From Maribacter sp. MJ134 (GTDB lineage: Bacteria; Bacteroidota; Bacteroidia; Flavobacteriales; Flavobacteriaceae): a DNA stretch of 64,000 nt. Of the stretch, positions 9,487 through 19,151 are shown in pieces. The stretch spans positions 2,666,001 through 2,730,000 of the forward strand of contig NZ_CP034570.1 of assembly GCF_003970695.1 (NCBI RefSeq), read 5' to 3'. The translations under genes and the position numbers were made by a program. The notes beneath the pieces were generated by a model. The model searched no databases. It worked only from the letters and a program-made list of their open reading frames with translations, and was not told the DNA's origin. Numbering within the stretch: position 1 is the stretch's first letter; each line of letters starts with the position of its first letter.

Positions 9487-9569
9487 CCCGTCACAGTTCA
9501 TTCTATTTTCCTAAAAAAGAACACCTTTATTGATGAGGTACATCATACAAGTTCTTACAACAATTTCAG

Positions 9570-9577
9570 TATTTTTG
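9570..9577 (+). promoter_or_regulatory. Promoter -7 box for metG
   Basis: TATTTTTG fits the Bacteroidota -7 consensus TAnnTTTG and ends 17 bases before the metG ATG, so the mRNA leader should be about 10 bases. No -33 TTTG is visible at the right distance. Confidence 0.6.
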
Positions 9578-9594
9578 TGGCTTAATAAAATGAG

Positions 9595-11733
9595 ATGTCC
9601 ACGATAGAGTCACCCAAAAGATATACAATTACAGCAGCCCTACCGTATACTAACGGACCCATACATATTGGTCACCTAGCGGGTGTTTACGTACCAGCGG
9701 ATATTTACGCCCGTTATTTACGGATTACGGGGAAAGATGTTGCCTTTATTTGCGGTAGTGATGAGCACGGTGTGGCCATTTCTATGAAAGCAAAAAAAGA
9801 AGGTATAACACCAAAAGAGGTAGTAGATAAATACCATGCCATTATTAAACAGTCTTTTGCGGATTTTGGAATCACCTTTGATAACTATTCAAGGACCTCG
9901 GCGCCCATACATCATGAAACTGCTTCCGATTTTTTTAAAAAGCTCTATGAACAAGGAGATTTTATCGAGGAGACAACCGCACAATTATATGATGGCGAAG
10001 CAAAACAATTTTTGGCCGATCGCTTTGTAACGGGTACCTGTCCCAGATGTGGAAATGAAGAGGCCTATGGTGACCAATGTGAAAATTGCGGGTCTACCTT
10101 GAACGCTACGGACCTAATCAATCCTAAATCTACCATAACCGGCACCGTTCCCACGACCAAAGAAACAACGCATTGGTTCTTACCCCTGGATAAGCACGAA
10201 GATTTTCTGCGAAAATGGATTTTAGAAGGTCATAAAAACGATTGGAAACCCAATGTTTACGGTCAATGTAAATCATGGATAGACGGCGGACTCGAACCTA
10301 GAGCGGTAACACGCGATTTAGATTGGGGAATTCCCGTACCGGTAAAAGGTGGGGAAGGAAAAGTATTATACGTTTGGTTCGATGCTCCTATCGGCTATAT
10401 TTCTTCTACAAAGGAATGGGCTGAACGAGAAGGTAAAGATTGGGAACCCTATTGGAAAGATAAGGACACCAAACTCCTACATTTTATAGGCAAGGACAAT
10501 ATTGTTTTTCACTGTATCATTTTCCCTGCTATTTTAAGGGCGCATGGGGATTATATCCTTCCGGACAACGTACCTGCCAATGAATTTTTGAATCTGGAAG
10601 GCAACAAACTATCCACCTCTAAAAATTGGGCAGTTTGGTTGCATGAATATTTGGTTGATTTTCCGGAAATGCAAGACGTATTGCGTTACACCTTAACGGC
10701 AAACGCCCCGGAAACCAAGGATAATGATTTTACTTGGAAAGATTTCCAGGCTAGGAACAATAATGAGCTTGTGGCCATATTCGGGAACTTTATAAACCGT
10801 GTGGCCGTACTTACACAGAAATATTATGGTGGAGAAGTGCCTTCTCCCGGTAATTTTACAAAAGTTGACAGTGAAACCCTAGAACAGCTTCGCAAATATC
10901 CCGAAATAATTTCAAGTTCCCTTCAACGGTATCGTTATAGGGAAGCCGGTCAAGAATTAATGAACTTAGCACGTTTGGGAAATAAGTATTTAGCGGACGA
11001 GGAACCCTGGAAAGTTATAAAGCAAGATGAGGGAAGAGTAAAGACCATTATGTTCGTAGCGCTACAGATCGCTACAGGTTTAGCCATTTTAAGCGAACCT
11101 TTTTTACCGTTTACTTCTACGAAACTAAAATCAATACTAAATATCGCTTCAACTACGCTCAGCGACCACAAAACTCAAGCCGAGACTGAGCGTAGCCAAA
11201 GTCACAATTGGTCAGAAGTTTCATCCAAAGAAACCCTCTTACCCCCAGCCCACCAAATCAACAAAGCCGAATTGCTTTTCAGAAAAATAGAAGACCAAGA
11301 AATTCAAGTTCAGCTAGACAAGTTAGAGGCCACGAAAAAAATTAATACTTCGACTTCGCTCAGTACAAGCTCCAACGCCAGCAAAGAACTTATGCCACAA
11401 AAAGATACCATACAATTCGATGATTTTACAAAACTAGATATGCGGGTAGGCACCATCGTGGAAGCTGAAAAGATGGCCAAGGCCAAGAAACTGCTGGTTC
11501 TTAAGGTAGATACCGGTTTAGATACTAGGACAATAGTGTCCGGCATTGCCGAAAGTTTTACGCCAGAAGAGGTTGTGGGTAAAAAAGTCACCGTACTAGT
11601 CAATCTAGCGCCACGTTCTTTACGTGGTGTAGATAGTGAAGGCATGATTCTGATGACCGAAAATGCCGAAGGCAAATTGGTCTTTGTAAATCCGGATGAG
11701 GAAGGTGTTGGTAATGGTGAGGGGATAAGTTAA
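9595..11733 (+). CDS. metG: Methionyl-tRNA synthetase
   Basis: This enzyme charges tRNA-Met with methionine. The class I signature HIGH appears in [14 protein letters not shown], the zinc knuckle is [18 protein letters not shown], and the KMSKS equivalent is KLSTSKN. A C-terminal EMAP-II/Trbp111 tRNA-binding domain starts near residue 605 ([17 protein letters not shown]) and provides dimerisation and tRNA affinity. The linker between the anticodon-binding domain and this domain (about residues 515-600) is enlarged by Ser/Thr-rich sequence. That sequence is encoded by two copies of a dispersed repeat (11147-11201 and 11347-11370) read in frame. The reading frame is intact and the core is complete, so the gene should be functional. 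Confidence 0.97.
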   Translation: MSTIESPKRYTITAALPYTNGPIHIGHLAGVYVPADIYARYLRITGKDVAFICGSDEHGVAISMKAKKEGITPKEVVDKYHAIIKQSFADFGITFDNYSRTSAPIHHETASDFFKKLYEQGDFIEETTAQLYDGEAKQFLADRFVTGTCPRCGNEEAYGDQCENCGSTLNATDLINPKSTITGTVPTTKETTHWFLPLDKHEDFLRKWILEGHKNDWKPNVYGQCKSWIDGGLEPRAVTRDLDWGIPVPVKGGEGKVLYVWFDAPIGYISSTKEWAEREGKDWEPYWKDKDTKLLHFIGKDNIVFHCIIFPAILRAHGDYILPDNVPANEFLNLEGNKLSTSKNWAVWLHEYLVDFPEMQDVLRYTLTANAPETKDNDFTWKDFQARNNNELVAIFGNFINRVAVLTQKYYGGEVPSPGNFTKVDSETLEQLRKYPEIISSSLQRYRYREAGQELMNLARLGNKYLADEEPWKVIKQDEGRVKTIMFVALQIATGLAILSEPFLPFTSTKLKSILNIASTTLSDHKTQAETERSQSHNWSEVSSKETLLPPAHQINKAELLFRKIEDQEIQVQLDKLEATKKINTSTSLSTSSNASKELMPQKDTIQFDDFTKLDMRVGTIVEAEKMAKAKKLLVLKVDTGLDTRTIVSGIAESFTPEEVVGKKVTVLVNLAPRSLRGVDSEGMILMTENAEGKLVFVNPDEEGVGNGEGIS
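11147..11201 (+). repeat. Dispersed inverted-repeat element inside metG (copy 1)
   Basis: Two arms face each other: CTTCAACTACGCTCAGC (11147-11163) and ACTGAGCGTAGCCAAAG (11185-11201), whose complement is CTTTGGCTACGCTCAGT. The core CTACGCTCAG is identical in both. The arms resemble the short mobile repeat (CTTCGACTWCGCTCAGT type) that I know to be scattered in intergenic DNA of many flavobacteria. Here it is read in frame as part of the metG linker. Confidence 0.7.
11347..11370 (+). repeat. Dispersed repeat half-element inside metG (copy 2)
   Basis: A second, single arm, CTTCGACTTCGCTCAGT (11348-11364), lies 146 bases after copy 1 in the same linker. It is closer to the usual flavobacterial repeat consensus than copy 1 and encodes a Ser/Thr-rich stretch ([10 protein letters not shown]). 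Confidence 0.65.
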
Positions 11734-11761
11734 AAATCCCCAGCCATATGACCGGGGATTT
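11734..11761. terminator. Hairpin between metG and the convergent lipoprotein gene
   Basis: A perfect 8-bp stem, AAATCCCC (11734-11741) and GGGGATTT (11754-11761), lies directly after the metG stop. The A/T ends of the stem can serve as weak U-tracts in either direction, so it is a likely bidirectional terminator for the two convergent genes. The U-run is short. Confidence 0.6.
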
Positions 11762-11819
11762 AACTAATTCAAAATAACAGGACAAGATAAAGATAGAAAG
11801 CAAGAGCTTGAACTTTTTC

Positions 11820-12799
11820 TTATTTTTTGCTTATCCATCTAATTTCATCGTCATAACTGGAGGTAGATATTGTCCGTACTTGTTCTCCTCTGGTTATTCT
11901 TGATTGTAGATGTTTCCTGTTTCTTTCTCTTTTATTCGTATTCAGTTTAGATTTTCCACTGGTGGTATAATCTACTGTTTCAATTAAATTGCCATCCTCA
12001 TCATAAAACTCTCCAGTAGCTAATTCTCCATTTTCGTAACGATATATGACTTCGAGAGTTCCGTCGGCCCTAAAAACATTTATTGTGGTCAACAGACCAT
12101 CACTGTTATACTCCCACTCTTCCGTAAACCGTAAACTTCCGTCGGCAAATAATCCCTCCACACTAATAATTTGACCAGATGCGTTGTAAGTATAATTATT
12201 CGTTTGAACTACTGTTCCATCGGCATCCTTATAAATAATTGAACCTATGTTTCCGTTTTCGTCATAAAATAACTCGTCTATGAAGGATATTACCCCATTA
12301 TCATAATATACGTTTATTTGTTTAATGGTTCTGAAATTTGCATCACGTTCAAACAGTTCTGTCCGAATCAGATCATTGTTTTCATTATAGAAATAATTGG
12401 TAAAGATACTGGAACCATCTGCGGCATAACTAGCCTCAAAAGTAAGCTGACCATTAAAAAAATCTTGCGAACTTAATAGTATTCCTGCCTCGTAATCAAT
12501 AAAACTTTCTCTATTTAAAGTAGAGGAGAACGTATAGGAATCTAACAGTTCATTGGCGTCATATGCCCTTGTCCATTCACTGGTATACGTAACATCAGCG
12601 CCGGTAGTACCTTGTTCCAGAGATTGATGAGTCACTAACTTGTTATTATTATCATAGCTCAAAGTTTCATTATGCGTGCCATCATCAACAGTATTTGTTA
12701 CTACGCCGTCCTGAGTAAAAGTTTCTTCAAAAACACGGGTAAAATCGATATTAGTTAAATTCTTGACCTCATTATACCTGTAGGTTAATTCTCTAGTGG
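11820..12799 (-). pseudogene. 3' part of frameshifted RHS/MORN-like repeat lipoprotein
   Basis: This is the C-terminal half of the gene that begins at 13963. No good start exists in this frame: an in-frame TGA lies just upstream of the C6 tract (12818-12823) and the first start-like codon is a TTG at 12662. Adding one base to the tract joins the frames smoothly, reading GGVTGIINTTRELTYRYNEV and on without a stop into this part. The sequence is built of about ten short tandem beta units of the type YDENGNIGSIIY, YNASGQIISV, YNSDGLLTTI and YEDGNLIETV, like RHS/MORN-like surface repeats. It ends in a basic tail (KRERNRKHLQSR). Function unknown. Confidence 0.7.
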
Positions 12800-12802
12800 T
12801 AT

Positions 12803-13963
12803 TTATAATACCAGTGACCCCCCTTGGTCATATTCCTGATAAAAGTTTCTTCGAGAAGTATTTATCAGCCCGTTTTCATATGTGGCATCTATGGTAATAG
12901 TGAATTCAAGGTCTTCGCCCTCTTGAGACAAGTCCCTAAAATAGGACAAAGGCCTATTATCTTCATCGAACGTTGTGAATTGAGTTAAGTTAGACATTTG
13001 CCCATTGAACAATTCTCCAAATTCTGTCAATCTATGATCTTCATCATAACCAAGCTCTAGACCATACTCAAAACTTGCGTTTAAAACCGCGCTTCCAAAT
13101 CTAGAATTCGCATTAAAGCTAGTGTACGTACCTGTTACTGGCTGACCATCATCAGCATATCCCGAAAACCTGAAACTGTACAGCATATTTCCGGAAAATC
13201 TCGATATGATGTCGGTAGAAATTAACCTTCCCTCTACATCGAAGGTATTTTTATACACTGCCGATGCCGGAGTATGTTGTTTATAGTAGCCCTGAAAAAA
13301 TGCTTTTAAAGCTGGCATTAAATGACTTATCGCAAAATTCGGTGGTGCATCATAGTCAATATTAAGCGCAGCAGCCATGTTATCGGCCGCTTGTCCCGGA
13401 TAAACAATCTGTAATGCAGGGCCCTGATTCTGTGCAACACTTAACACAATATCCGCCAAAGTACTTTCAATAGGTTGTGTAAAATCTATATTTTGCACCC
13501 CAATAGCACTTGCTATATTTTGTGGTATGATTATACCGTTACTGTGATCATTATCACTATCCAAGGTTTGTAAAAGAGCTGCTATATTCTGTGCTAAAGG
13601 ACTTGCTATAGTCGCATTGGCATCTATAGCTTTCGCCAAAGAAATAGGGGTAATCAAGGTATCGGCTATTGTGCTTCCTAATGTAAGTTCCCCCACTGTA
13701 AAGGTAATGGTCTCTCCTTCCAAAAAGGAAAACTCGCCTTTATCGTTTGTAGTCCCATTTTGAGTAGCGGTACTAAAGCTTAGGCCTTGTACCTCACTAT
13801 CCCTAAAAACACCGGTTAGTACCTCCGGCGGGTCCATAACCTCCTCTTTTGGAGGATTCGCCGTTTCTTCTTCGGTAGTAATTGGGTTGTCGTCATCTTT
13901 GTTACAGGCGCTGAAAGCCATCATTGCGCAAATTAATGCCATCATTGGTTTTTTCATAATCAT
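12803..13963 (-). CDS. Lipoprotein, N-terminal part of a frameshifted surface-repeat protein
   Basis: A lipoprotein signal with lipobox AFSAC (Cys about residue 20, or 18 from the second ATG at 13957) is followed by an acidic patch NKDDDN, which suggests surface or outer-membrane lipidation. Next comes a beta domain (VLTGVFRDSEVQGLSFSTAT, then GEFSFLEGETITFTVG), a helical region with AIDANATIASPLAQNIAALL, and then RHS-like repeats such as FDVEGRLISTDI and YDEDHRLTEFGELF. The frame stops at 12803, shortly after a run of six C (top strand) at 12818-12823. Restoring one base gives a continuous protein of about 714 residues. This could be a sequencing error, a recent mutation or a phase-variable tract. 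It is divergent from tex. Confidence 0.75.
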   Translation of the reverse strand: MIMKKPMMALICAMMAFSACNKDDDNPITTEEETANPPKEEVMDPPEVLTGVFRDSEVQGLSFSTATQNGTTNDKGEFSFLEGETITFTVGELTLGSTIADTLITPISLAKAIDANATIASPLAQNIAALLQTLDSDNDHSNGIIIPQNIASAIGVQNIDFTQPIESTLADIVLSVAQNQGPALQIVYPGQAADNMAAALNIDYDAPPNFAISHLMPALKAFFQGYYKQHTPASAVYKNTFDVEGRLISTDIISRFSGNMLYSFRFSGYADDGQPVTGTYTSFNANSRFGSAVLNASFEYGLELGYDEDHRLTEFGELFNGQMSNLTQFTTFDEDNRPLSYFRDLSQEGEDLEFTITIDATYENGLINTSRRNFYQEYDQGGSLVL

Positions 13964-14157
13964 TTATTTAGTGTTTATCTAATAATCCCTTTTACGGATA
14001 ATTATCATGTTCCTTTATATAACAGGGGGGATTCAACGAAAAGTACTCTAGGGGAGATAGTAAATTGACTTTCGTTTACCAATATTATTACAAACCGAAA
14101 CCAAAAAGAATACCTAATAATGGGTATTTTTTATCTTTACCTCTTATTTAAGTTCCC

Positions 14158-16290
14158 ATGAATCTTATATCCTCTATTCTTCAACACACCCAACTCCCTG
14201 AAAAATCAATTCAAAATACAGTAGCACTTCTAAATCAGGATTGTACCATCCCGTTTATCTCCCGCTACCGAAAAGAGGCAACTGGTGGGTTGGACGAAGT
14301 GCAGATAGGTAACATTGTAAAGTATAAAAATGAATTTGAATTATTACAGAAACGGAAATCCACTATTCTTAAGGTCATTGAAGAACAAGGTGTCCTAACC
14401 GCAGAACTAAAATCAAAAATTGAATCATGCGCCAATCTCACTAGTCTGGAAGATTTGTACCTACCGTTCAAAAAAAGTAAAAAAACAAAGGCAGAAGTTG
14501 CCCGTAAGAACGGATTGGAGCGCTTGGCCAAAATTATTATGGCCCAACGTACGGAAGAGTTGGAATATTTGGCAGGTAGGTACTTAAATGCAGAAGTGCA
14601 AAACGAGGGTGAAGCCTTAGAAGGGGCAAGACATATTATTGCAGAGTGGGTCAATGAACGTACGGATATCAGAAATCAACTACGACGGCAATTAGAACGC
14701 TTTGCCATGATTACGACCAAAGTTGTCGCTAAACAAAAAGATCAGGAAAAAGCACAGAAATACCGGGATTACTTTGATTGGAGCGAAGCTTTAAATCGTT
14801 GTCCGTCTCACCGATTCCTAGCTATTTCCCGCGCGGAATCGGAAAAATACATCCGCATTAAAATTGAGATTGACGACAATCGAGCATTGGAACGTATACA
14901 GCAACGCATCATTAAAAATGATACTACCGAAAGTGCGGAGCAGATTAAAATGGCTATATCAGATGCCTACAAAAGGTTATTATTTTCCTCACTAAGTGCT
15001 GAATTATTAAAAAAGGCCAAGGAAAAGGCAGACGGCAATGCTATTGAGGTATTCGCTAAAAATTTAAGACAACTTCTACTGAGCCCCCCACTAGGTGAAA
15101 AGCGAATTTTAGCGATTGACCCTGGTTTTAGAACAGGTTGCAAAATAGTTTGCTTAGACCAACAGGGAAACTTGGTGCACAATGAAACGATTTACCCGCA
15201 CGCCCCACAAAACGATGTGTCTGGAAGTATTAAAAAACTAAGCTCTTTGGCCAATGCCTATAAAATTGAAGCCATTGCCATTGGCAACGCAACAGCATCT
15301 AGAGAAACAGAACGGTTGGTTAAAAAGGTGGTGTTCAAAGATCCGATTGAAGTCTTTGTGGTGAGCGAGGCTGGAGCATCCATATATTCTGCCTCTAAAA
15401 TTGCCCGGGATGAATTTCCCAACTATGATGTCACCGTAAGAGGTGCGGTTTCCATTGGTCGTAGGTTGGCAGACCCTCTAGGGGAACTGGTTAAAATAGA
15501 CCCCAAATCTATTGGTGTAGGTCAATATCAGCACGATGTGGACCAACCCAAGTTAAAGATATCCTTGGACCGCGTGGTGGAAAGTTGTGTTAATTCAGTA
15601 GGTGTTAATATCAATACCGCCAGTGTTCCATTATTGAGTTATGTTAGTGGAATAGGTCCAAAATTAGCAGAAAACATAGTTGCGTACCGAACTGAAAATG
15701 GTGCTTTTCCTTCACGGAACGAAATTAAAAAAGTTGCCCGTTTAGGCGGTAAAGCTTTTGAACAAGGTGCGGGATTTCTTCGTATTAAAGACGGGGAAAA
15801 TCCGTTGGACGATTCTGCAGTGCATCCGGAAAGCTATACCATTGTACAACAAATGGCAAAAGATAGGGGAATATCCCTATCTGATTTAATCGGAAACAAA
15901 AGGGAACTCAAAGAAATAGATTTACGACAGTATTGTTCTGAAGAAGTAGGTTTACCTACATTACAAGACATTGTAGAAGAACTGGAGAAACCCGGTTTGG
16001 ACAAAAGGGAGAAGGCGAAGGTTTTTTCTTTTGATCAAAACATAAGATCCATAGGTGATCTGCGAGACGGGCAATTGCTACCAGGTATTGTCAACAATAT
16101 TACCAATTTTGGATGTTTTGTAGATATCGGCATTAAGGAAAGTGGCCTTATTCACGTATCTAATTTAGCGGATACTTTTGTAAAGGATGTGAACGCTCAT
16201 GTTCACTTGAACCAGCAGCTTATTGTAAAAGTATTATCCGTAGATATTCCCAGAAAAAGAATACAGCTGGCAATGCATAAGAAAACTTAG
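14158..16290 (+). CDS. tex: Tex family RNA-binding transcription accessory protein
   Basis: The 710-residue length and domain order fit Tex. A helical N-terminal domain contains VALLNQDCTIPFISRYRKEATGGLDE. A YqgF/RNase H-like domain begins at ILAIDPGFRTGCKIVCLD (about residue 318). Tandem helix-hairpin-helix motifs follow (NINTASVPLLSYVSGIGPKLAENI). A C-terminal S1 domain spans about residues 638-708 (LPGIVNNITNFGCFVDIGIKESGLIHVSNL). Tex binds nucleic acid and affects transcription, and is not essential in most species. The gene is complete. Its TAG stop overlaps the stop of the convergent sua5 gene, leaving no room for a terminator. Confidence 0.95.
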   Translation: MNLISSILQHTQLPEKSIQNTVALLNQDCTIPFISRYRKEATGGLDEVQIGNIVKYKNEFELLQKRKSTILKVIEEQGVLTAELKSKIESCANLTSLEDLYLPFKKSKKTKAEVARKNGLERLAKIIMAQRTEELEYLAGRYLNAEVQNEGEALEGARHIIAEWVNERTDIRNQLRRQLERFAMITTKVVAKQKDQEKAQKYRDYFDWSEALNRCPSHRFLAISRAESEKYIRIKIEIDDNRALERIQQRIIKNDTTESAEQIKMAISDAYKRLLFSSLSAELLKKAKEKADGNAIEVFAKNLRQLLLSPPLGEKRILAIDPGFRTGCKIVCLDQQGNLVHNETIYPHAPQNDVSGSIKKLSSLANAYKIEAIAIGNATASRETERLVKKVVFKDPIEVFVVSEAGASIYSASKIARDEFPNYDVTVRGAVSIGRRLADPLGELVKIDPKSIGVGQYQHDVDQPKLKISLDRVVESCVNSVGVNINTASVPLLSYVSGIGPKLAENIVAYRTENGAFPSRNEIKKVARLGGKAFEQGAGFLRIKDGENPLDDSAVHPESYTIVQQMAKDRGISLSDLIGNKRELKEIDLRQYCSEEVGLPTLQDIVEELEKPGLDKREKAKVFSFDQNIRSIGDLRDGQLLPGIVNNITNFGCFVDIGIKESGLIHVSNLADTFVKDVNAHVHLNQQLIVKVLSVDIPRKRIQLAMHKKT

Positions 16291-17240
16291 TATGCTGCTC
16301 GTTCTAGACGGTCGTTAATGCTCCTCCCTAATCCTTCCTCGGGAAATTTCTCTGCGACAATGAAATCCAGTTCCATCTGATCCAGCTCATGTAAAGCGGA
16401 AAAAAGGTTTTTTGCGGCTATAGCAAGATTGCCTTCTTGTGAAAGTATTCTTAGCGCTTCAACCCTTTCATAATTTGAGCAAAAAGAAATGACACCCACT
16501 TTAAAGCCTGTATATTCTTCAACTGTTTCAGCCACACTGCTACTAATGATCAGTTTAGTCTTTGGAGCATAGTGCTTTGCCAACATTCCCGGAGCCACTG
16601 GCGCTTTATCTTCTTTAGTAACCAATTGAACTTTACCGACGATAGCTTCGATAGCCTCAACGGTAATCCCCCCTTTTCGATATATAACCGGCGTTTCTCC
16701 CTTGAATCCTACAATGGTAGATTCTAAACCTACTTCGCAAGGTCCGCCATCTAAAATAGCCGGTAGCTTCGTTCCAAAATAAGAGAACACATGTTCAGCA
16801 GAAGTAGGACTAACTCTGGTGGACGGATTTGCACTGGGTGCCGCGATGGGAAAAGGCAGCCCCTTTAACAATGCTAAGGTCTTTGGGTGATTTGGCATAC
16901 GGATACCCACCGTAGGTTTATTTGCCGTAATGGTATCGGAAACTTCCGCCGTCTTGGGCAAAATAAGCGTTAGTGAGCCCGGCCAAAAAGCTCGTGCCAG
17001 TCTTAGAGCGTTTTCGGGAATATCCCTCGCCAAAAGAGACAATTGCTCTAAGCTATGAATATGAACTATTAAAGGATTGAACATAGGTCTACCCTTCATT
17101 TCAAAAATACGTTCTATAGCTCCTATATCCATGATGCTCGCTGCTAACCCATAAACCGTCTCCGTGGGTATGGCAACCAATTCGCCTGTTTTTAAAAGCT
17201 TTTGACAAAAGGCAATATCTGTAGTAATTGAAGTACGCAT
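16287..17240 (-). CDS. sua5: L-threonylcarbamoyladenylate synthase, Sua5 type
   Basis: This enzyme makes threonylcarbamoyl-AMP from threonine, bicarbonate and ATP, the first step of tRNA t6A37 modification. The YrdC core shows KTGELVAIPTETVYGLAA near the N-terminus, MKGRPMFNPLIVHIH, and APSANPSTRVSPTSAEHV. The C-terminal Sua5 domain, present in this 317-residue form but absent from short TsaC, begins after APGMLAKHYAPKTKLI. A TACCTTTG -7 box (17246-17253, minus strand) ends six bases before the ATG, so the transcript is predicted to be leaderless. It is divergent from the HDAC-family gene across 42 bases. Confidence 0.95.
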   Translation of the reverse strand: MRTSITTDIAFCQKLLKTGELVAIPTETVYGLAASIMDIGAIERIFEMKGRPMFNPLIVHIHSLEQLSLLARDIPENALRLARAFWPGSLTLILPKTAEVSDTITANKPTVGIRMPNHPKTLALLKGLPFPIAAPSANPSTRVSPTSAEHVFSYFGTKLPAILDGGPCEVGLESTIVGFKGETPVIYRKGGITVEAIEAIVGKVQLVTKEDKAPVAPGMLAKHYAPKTKLIISSSVAETVEEYTGFKVGVISFCSNYERVEALRILSQEGNLAIAAKNLFSALHELDQMELDFIVAEKFPEEGLGRSINDRLERAAY

Positions 17241-17245
17241 TGGTA

Positions 17246-17253
17246 CAAAGGTA
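17246..17253 (-). promoter_or_regulatory. Promoter -7 box for sua5
   Basis: On the minus strand the sequence is TACCTTTG, a match to TAnnTTTG, with its last G six bases from the sua5 ATG. The expected start of transcription is at or next to the initiation codon. Confidence 0.6.
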
Positions 17254-17267
17254 GTGCAGGTTTTTGG

Positions 17268-17275
17268 TATTTTTG
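17268..17275 (+). promoter_or_regulatory. Promoter -7 box for the HDAC-family gene
   Basis: TATTTTTG matches TAnnTTTG and ends eight bases before the ATG at 17283. A leaderless or near-leaderless mRNA is expected. It lies back to back with the sua5 box in a 42-base divergent gap. Confidence 0.62.
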
Positions 17276-17282
17276 TGCTGCT

Positions 17283-18185
17283 ATGTTAAGAATTGCGTTT
17301 CACCCTATTTACAAACATCCGTTACCGGAAGGACATCGGTTTCCCATGCTTAAGTACGATTTGCTTCCCAAACAACTCCTATACGAAGGTACTTGTGAGG
17401 AAACCAATTTTTTTGAACCAGAAATACCGAACGATAAGCATATTGTTGCGGTGCACGACCCGGAATACTTCTACGATTTATTGAACATTAAAATTCCACC
17501 CAAAGAAGCCCGAAAAATAGGTTTTCCCCTCACGGAGGATTTGGTAGAGCGTGAGCGAATCATTGCGGACGGAACCATGAAAGCCTGTGAGTACGCCATA
17601 CAATTCGGAATTGCCATGAATATTGCCGGTGGCACGCATCATGCCTATACCGATAAAGGGGAAGCCTTCTGTATGCTAAATGACCAAGCTATAGGGGCTA
17701 GATACTTACAATCAAAAGGATTGGCGAGGAAAATACTAATTGTCGATCTGGATGTACATCAAGGTAACGGGACAGCTGAAATCTTTGCAAAAGATGCCTC
17801 CGTTTTCACCTTTTCCATGCATGGGGCAGGTAATTATCCCTTTAAAAAGGAGCATTCAGATTTGGACATTCCTTTGGAAAAAGGAACAACGGATGCCACG
17901 TATTTATCTATTTTAAAAAAAACCCTTCCAAAACTTATTAACGAACAACAACCGGATTTTATATTTTACCTATGTGGCGTAGACGTTATTGAAACGGACA
18001 AATTAGGCACATTAAGTTTAACCGTAGAAGGTTGTAAGGAAAGAGATCGCTTTGTCCTAGAGACCTGCCACAAGCTTCAAATACCCGTGCAATGTAGTAT
18101 GGGTGGTGGCTACTCTCCTGAAATTAAGGTTATTGTTGATGCCCATGCCAATACATTTAGGTTAGCGCAAGGAATTTATTTTTGA
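17283..18185 (+). CDS. Histone-deacetylase/acetoin-utilisation family amidohydrolase
   Basis: The protein carries the class II HDAC-like zinc hydrolase motifs. GGTHHAYTDKGEAFC has the tandem catalytic histidines near residue 119. LIVDLDVHQGNGTAEIF has the metal-binding Asp and His near 155-160. MGGGYSPE lies near the C-terminus. Bacterial members deacetylate small molecules such as acetylpolyamines or acetylated proteins; the substrate here is unknown. The protein is full length at 300 residues, cytoplasmic, and stands as a single gene. The ATG at 17283 is preferred because it leads into RIAFHPIYKHPLPEGHRF, the family's usual N-terminus. Confidence 0.9.
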   Translation: MLRIAFHPIYKHPLPEGHRFPMLKYDLLPKQLLYEGTCEETNFFEPEIPNDKHIVAVHDPEYFYDLLNIKIPPKEARKIGFPLTEDLVERERIIADGTMKACEYAIQFGIAMNIAGGTHHAYTDKGEAFCMLNDQAIGARYLQSKGLARKILIVDLDVHQGNGTAEIFAKDASVFTFSMHGAGNYPFKKEHSDLDIPLEKGTTDATYLSILKKTLPKLINEQQPDFIFYLCGVDVIETDKLGTLSLTVEGCKERDRFVLETCHKLQIPVQCSMGGGYSPEIKVIVDAHANTFRLAQGIYF

Positions 18186-18300
18186 CAAAATTTTTATCTT
18201 AACCTTCAGCGATGAATAATAGATTGAGCTAACTTTCCAATCGTTAGAAATAATAGTTTTTTATTTATTTTTTTAATTTGCAAATTCTAAAAACAGCATT

Positions 18301-19137
18301 TTGAAAAATTCAATAATAGTATTCCTTATTCTATTTTCCTTCTCGTGTTCTGCTCAAAGCACTTCTAAGGATTCTGTTGAAACCAGATGGCAAATGTTTA
18401 CCTATGACATAGGAAATGTGTTTAAAGGTATAGGCTATTCCTATAGCAGACCGCTACATTGGACTGGCAAGGATTGGTCTAATTTTGGTTATACGATGGG
18501 GGCAACGGGCATTGCCTATTTAGTGGACACCCCTACCAGTGATTATTTTAGAGGTATTAAAGAAGACGTACCAAAAGTTGTTCGCGACTACGGATTCAAC
18601 TATGGGAGTCCAGAGAATAATTATATGATTACAGGAGCGGTTTACCTCACGGGTCTAATTAGTAAAAACGAAAAATTGAGGCGAACAGGGGTACTTTTAA
18701 TTTCCTCCGCTTCCTCAGCAGGTCTACTTCAACAAGTACTAAAATCCGCAGTTGGTAGGGCAAGACCCTTAAGCGGAAAAAACAAGGATACCTATCGACC
18801 ACTATGGGCCGGTGATAGAGAATTTCATTCCTTTCCGTCAGGTCATGCCATTTTAGCAATGACCAATGCTCATGCCATAGCCAAACAATTTAAGAATTGT
18901 TGGGTGAAAACCGGAATTTACACACTCGGTTCTATACCTGCCATATCAAGGTTATGGGAGGGTAAACATTGGCTCTCCGACGTAGTCCTAGGTGTGGCTA
19001 TCAGTATTTTTACCGTGGAATCGATAGACCGCTATTTAGACTCTAAATACGACCAAAAATATAATGACAATGCTAAAAAACTAAGCTGGAACCTCAACTT
19101 TGGACCGGGCCAAGTAGGGTTACATCTAGAATTCTAA
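18301..19137 (+). CDS. PAP2-family phosphatase, secreted or membrane-associated
   Basis: A TTG start leads into a signal peptide or lipoprotein-like leader (IIVFLILFSFSCSAQ). The three PAP2 motifs are all present: KSAVGRARP, FPSGHA and SRLWEGKHWLSDV, which supply the phosphate-binding Lys/Arg and the catalytic His residues. The enzyme should dephosphorylate a lipid phosphate or diphosphate in the periplasm. A few hydrophobic helices flank the motifs. No ATG is available upstream of the signal sequence in this frame, so TTG is the most likely start. The downstream neighbour is convergent. Confidence 0.87.
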   Translation: MKNSIIVFLILFSFSCSAQSTSKDSVETRWQMFTYDIGNVFKGIGYSYSRPLHWTGKDWSNFGYTMGATGIAYLVDTPTSDYFRGIKEDVPKVVRDYGFNYGSPENNYMITGAVYLTGLISKNEKLRRTGVLLISSASSAGLLQQVLKSAVGRARPLSGKNKDTYRPLWAGDREFHSFPSGHAILAMTNAHAIAKQFKNCWVKTGIYTLGSIPAISRLWEGKHWLSDVVLGVAISIFTVESIDRYLDSKYDQKYNDNAKKLSWNLNFGPGQVGLHLEF

Positions 19138-19151
19138 AAAACACCCTTCTC

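Noticed and set aside
11820..12662. The 280-residue open frame as an independent gene with a TTG start
   Set aside because: The sequence upstream continues as an open frame to the C6 tract and joins the lipoprotein gene after a one-base change, so it is the 3' part of one gene.
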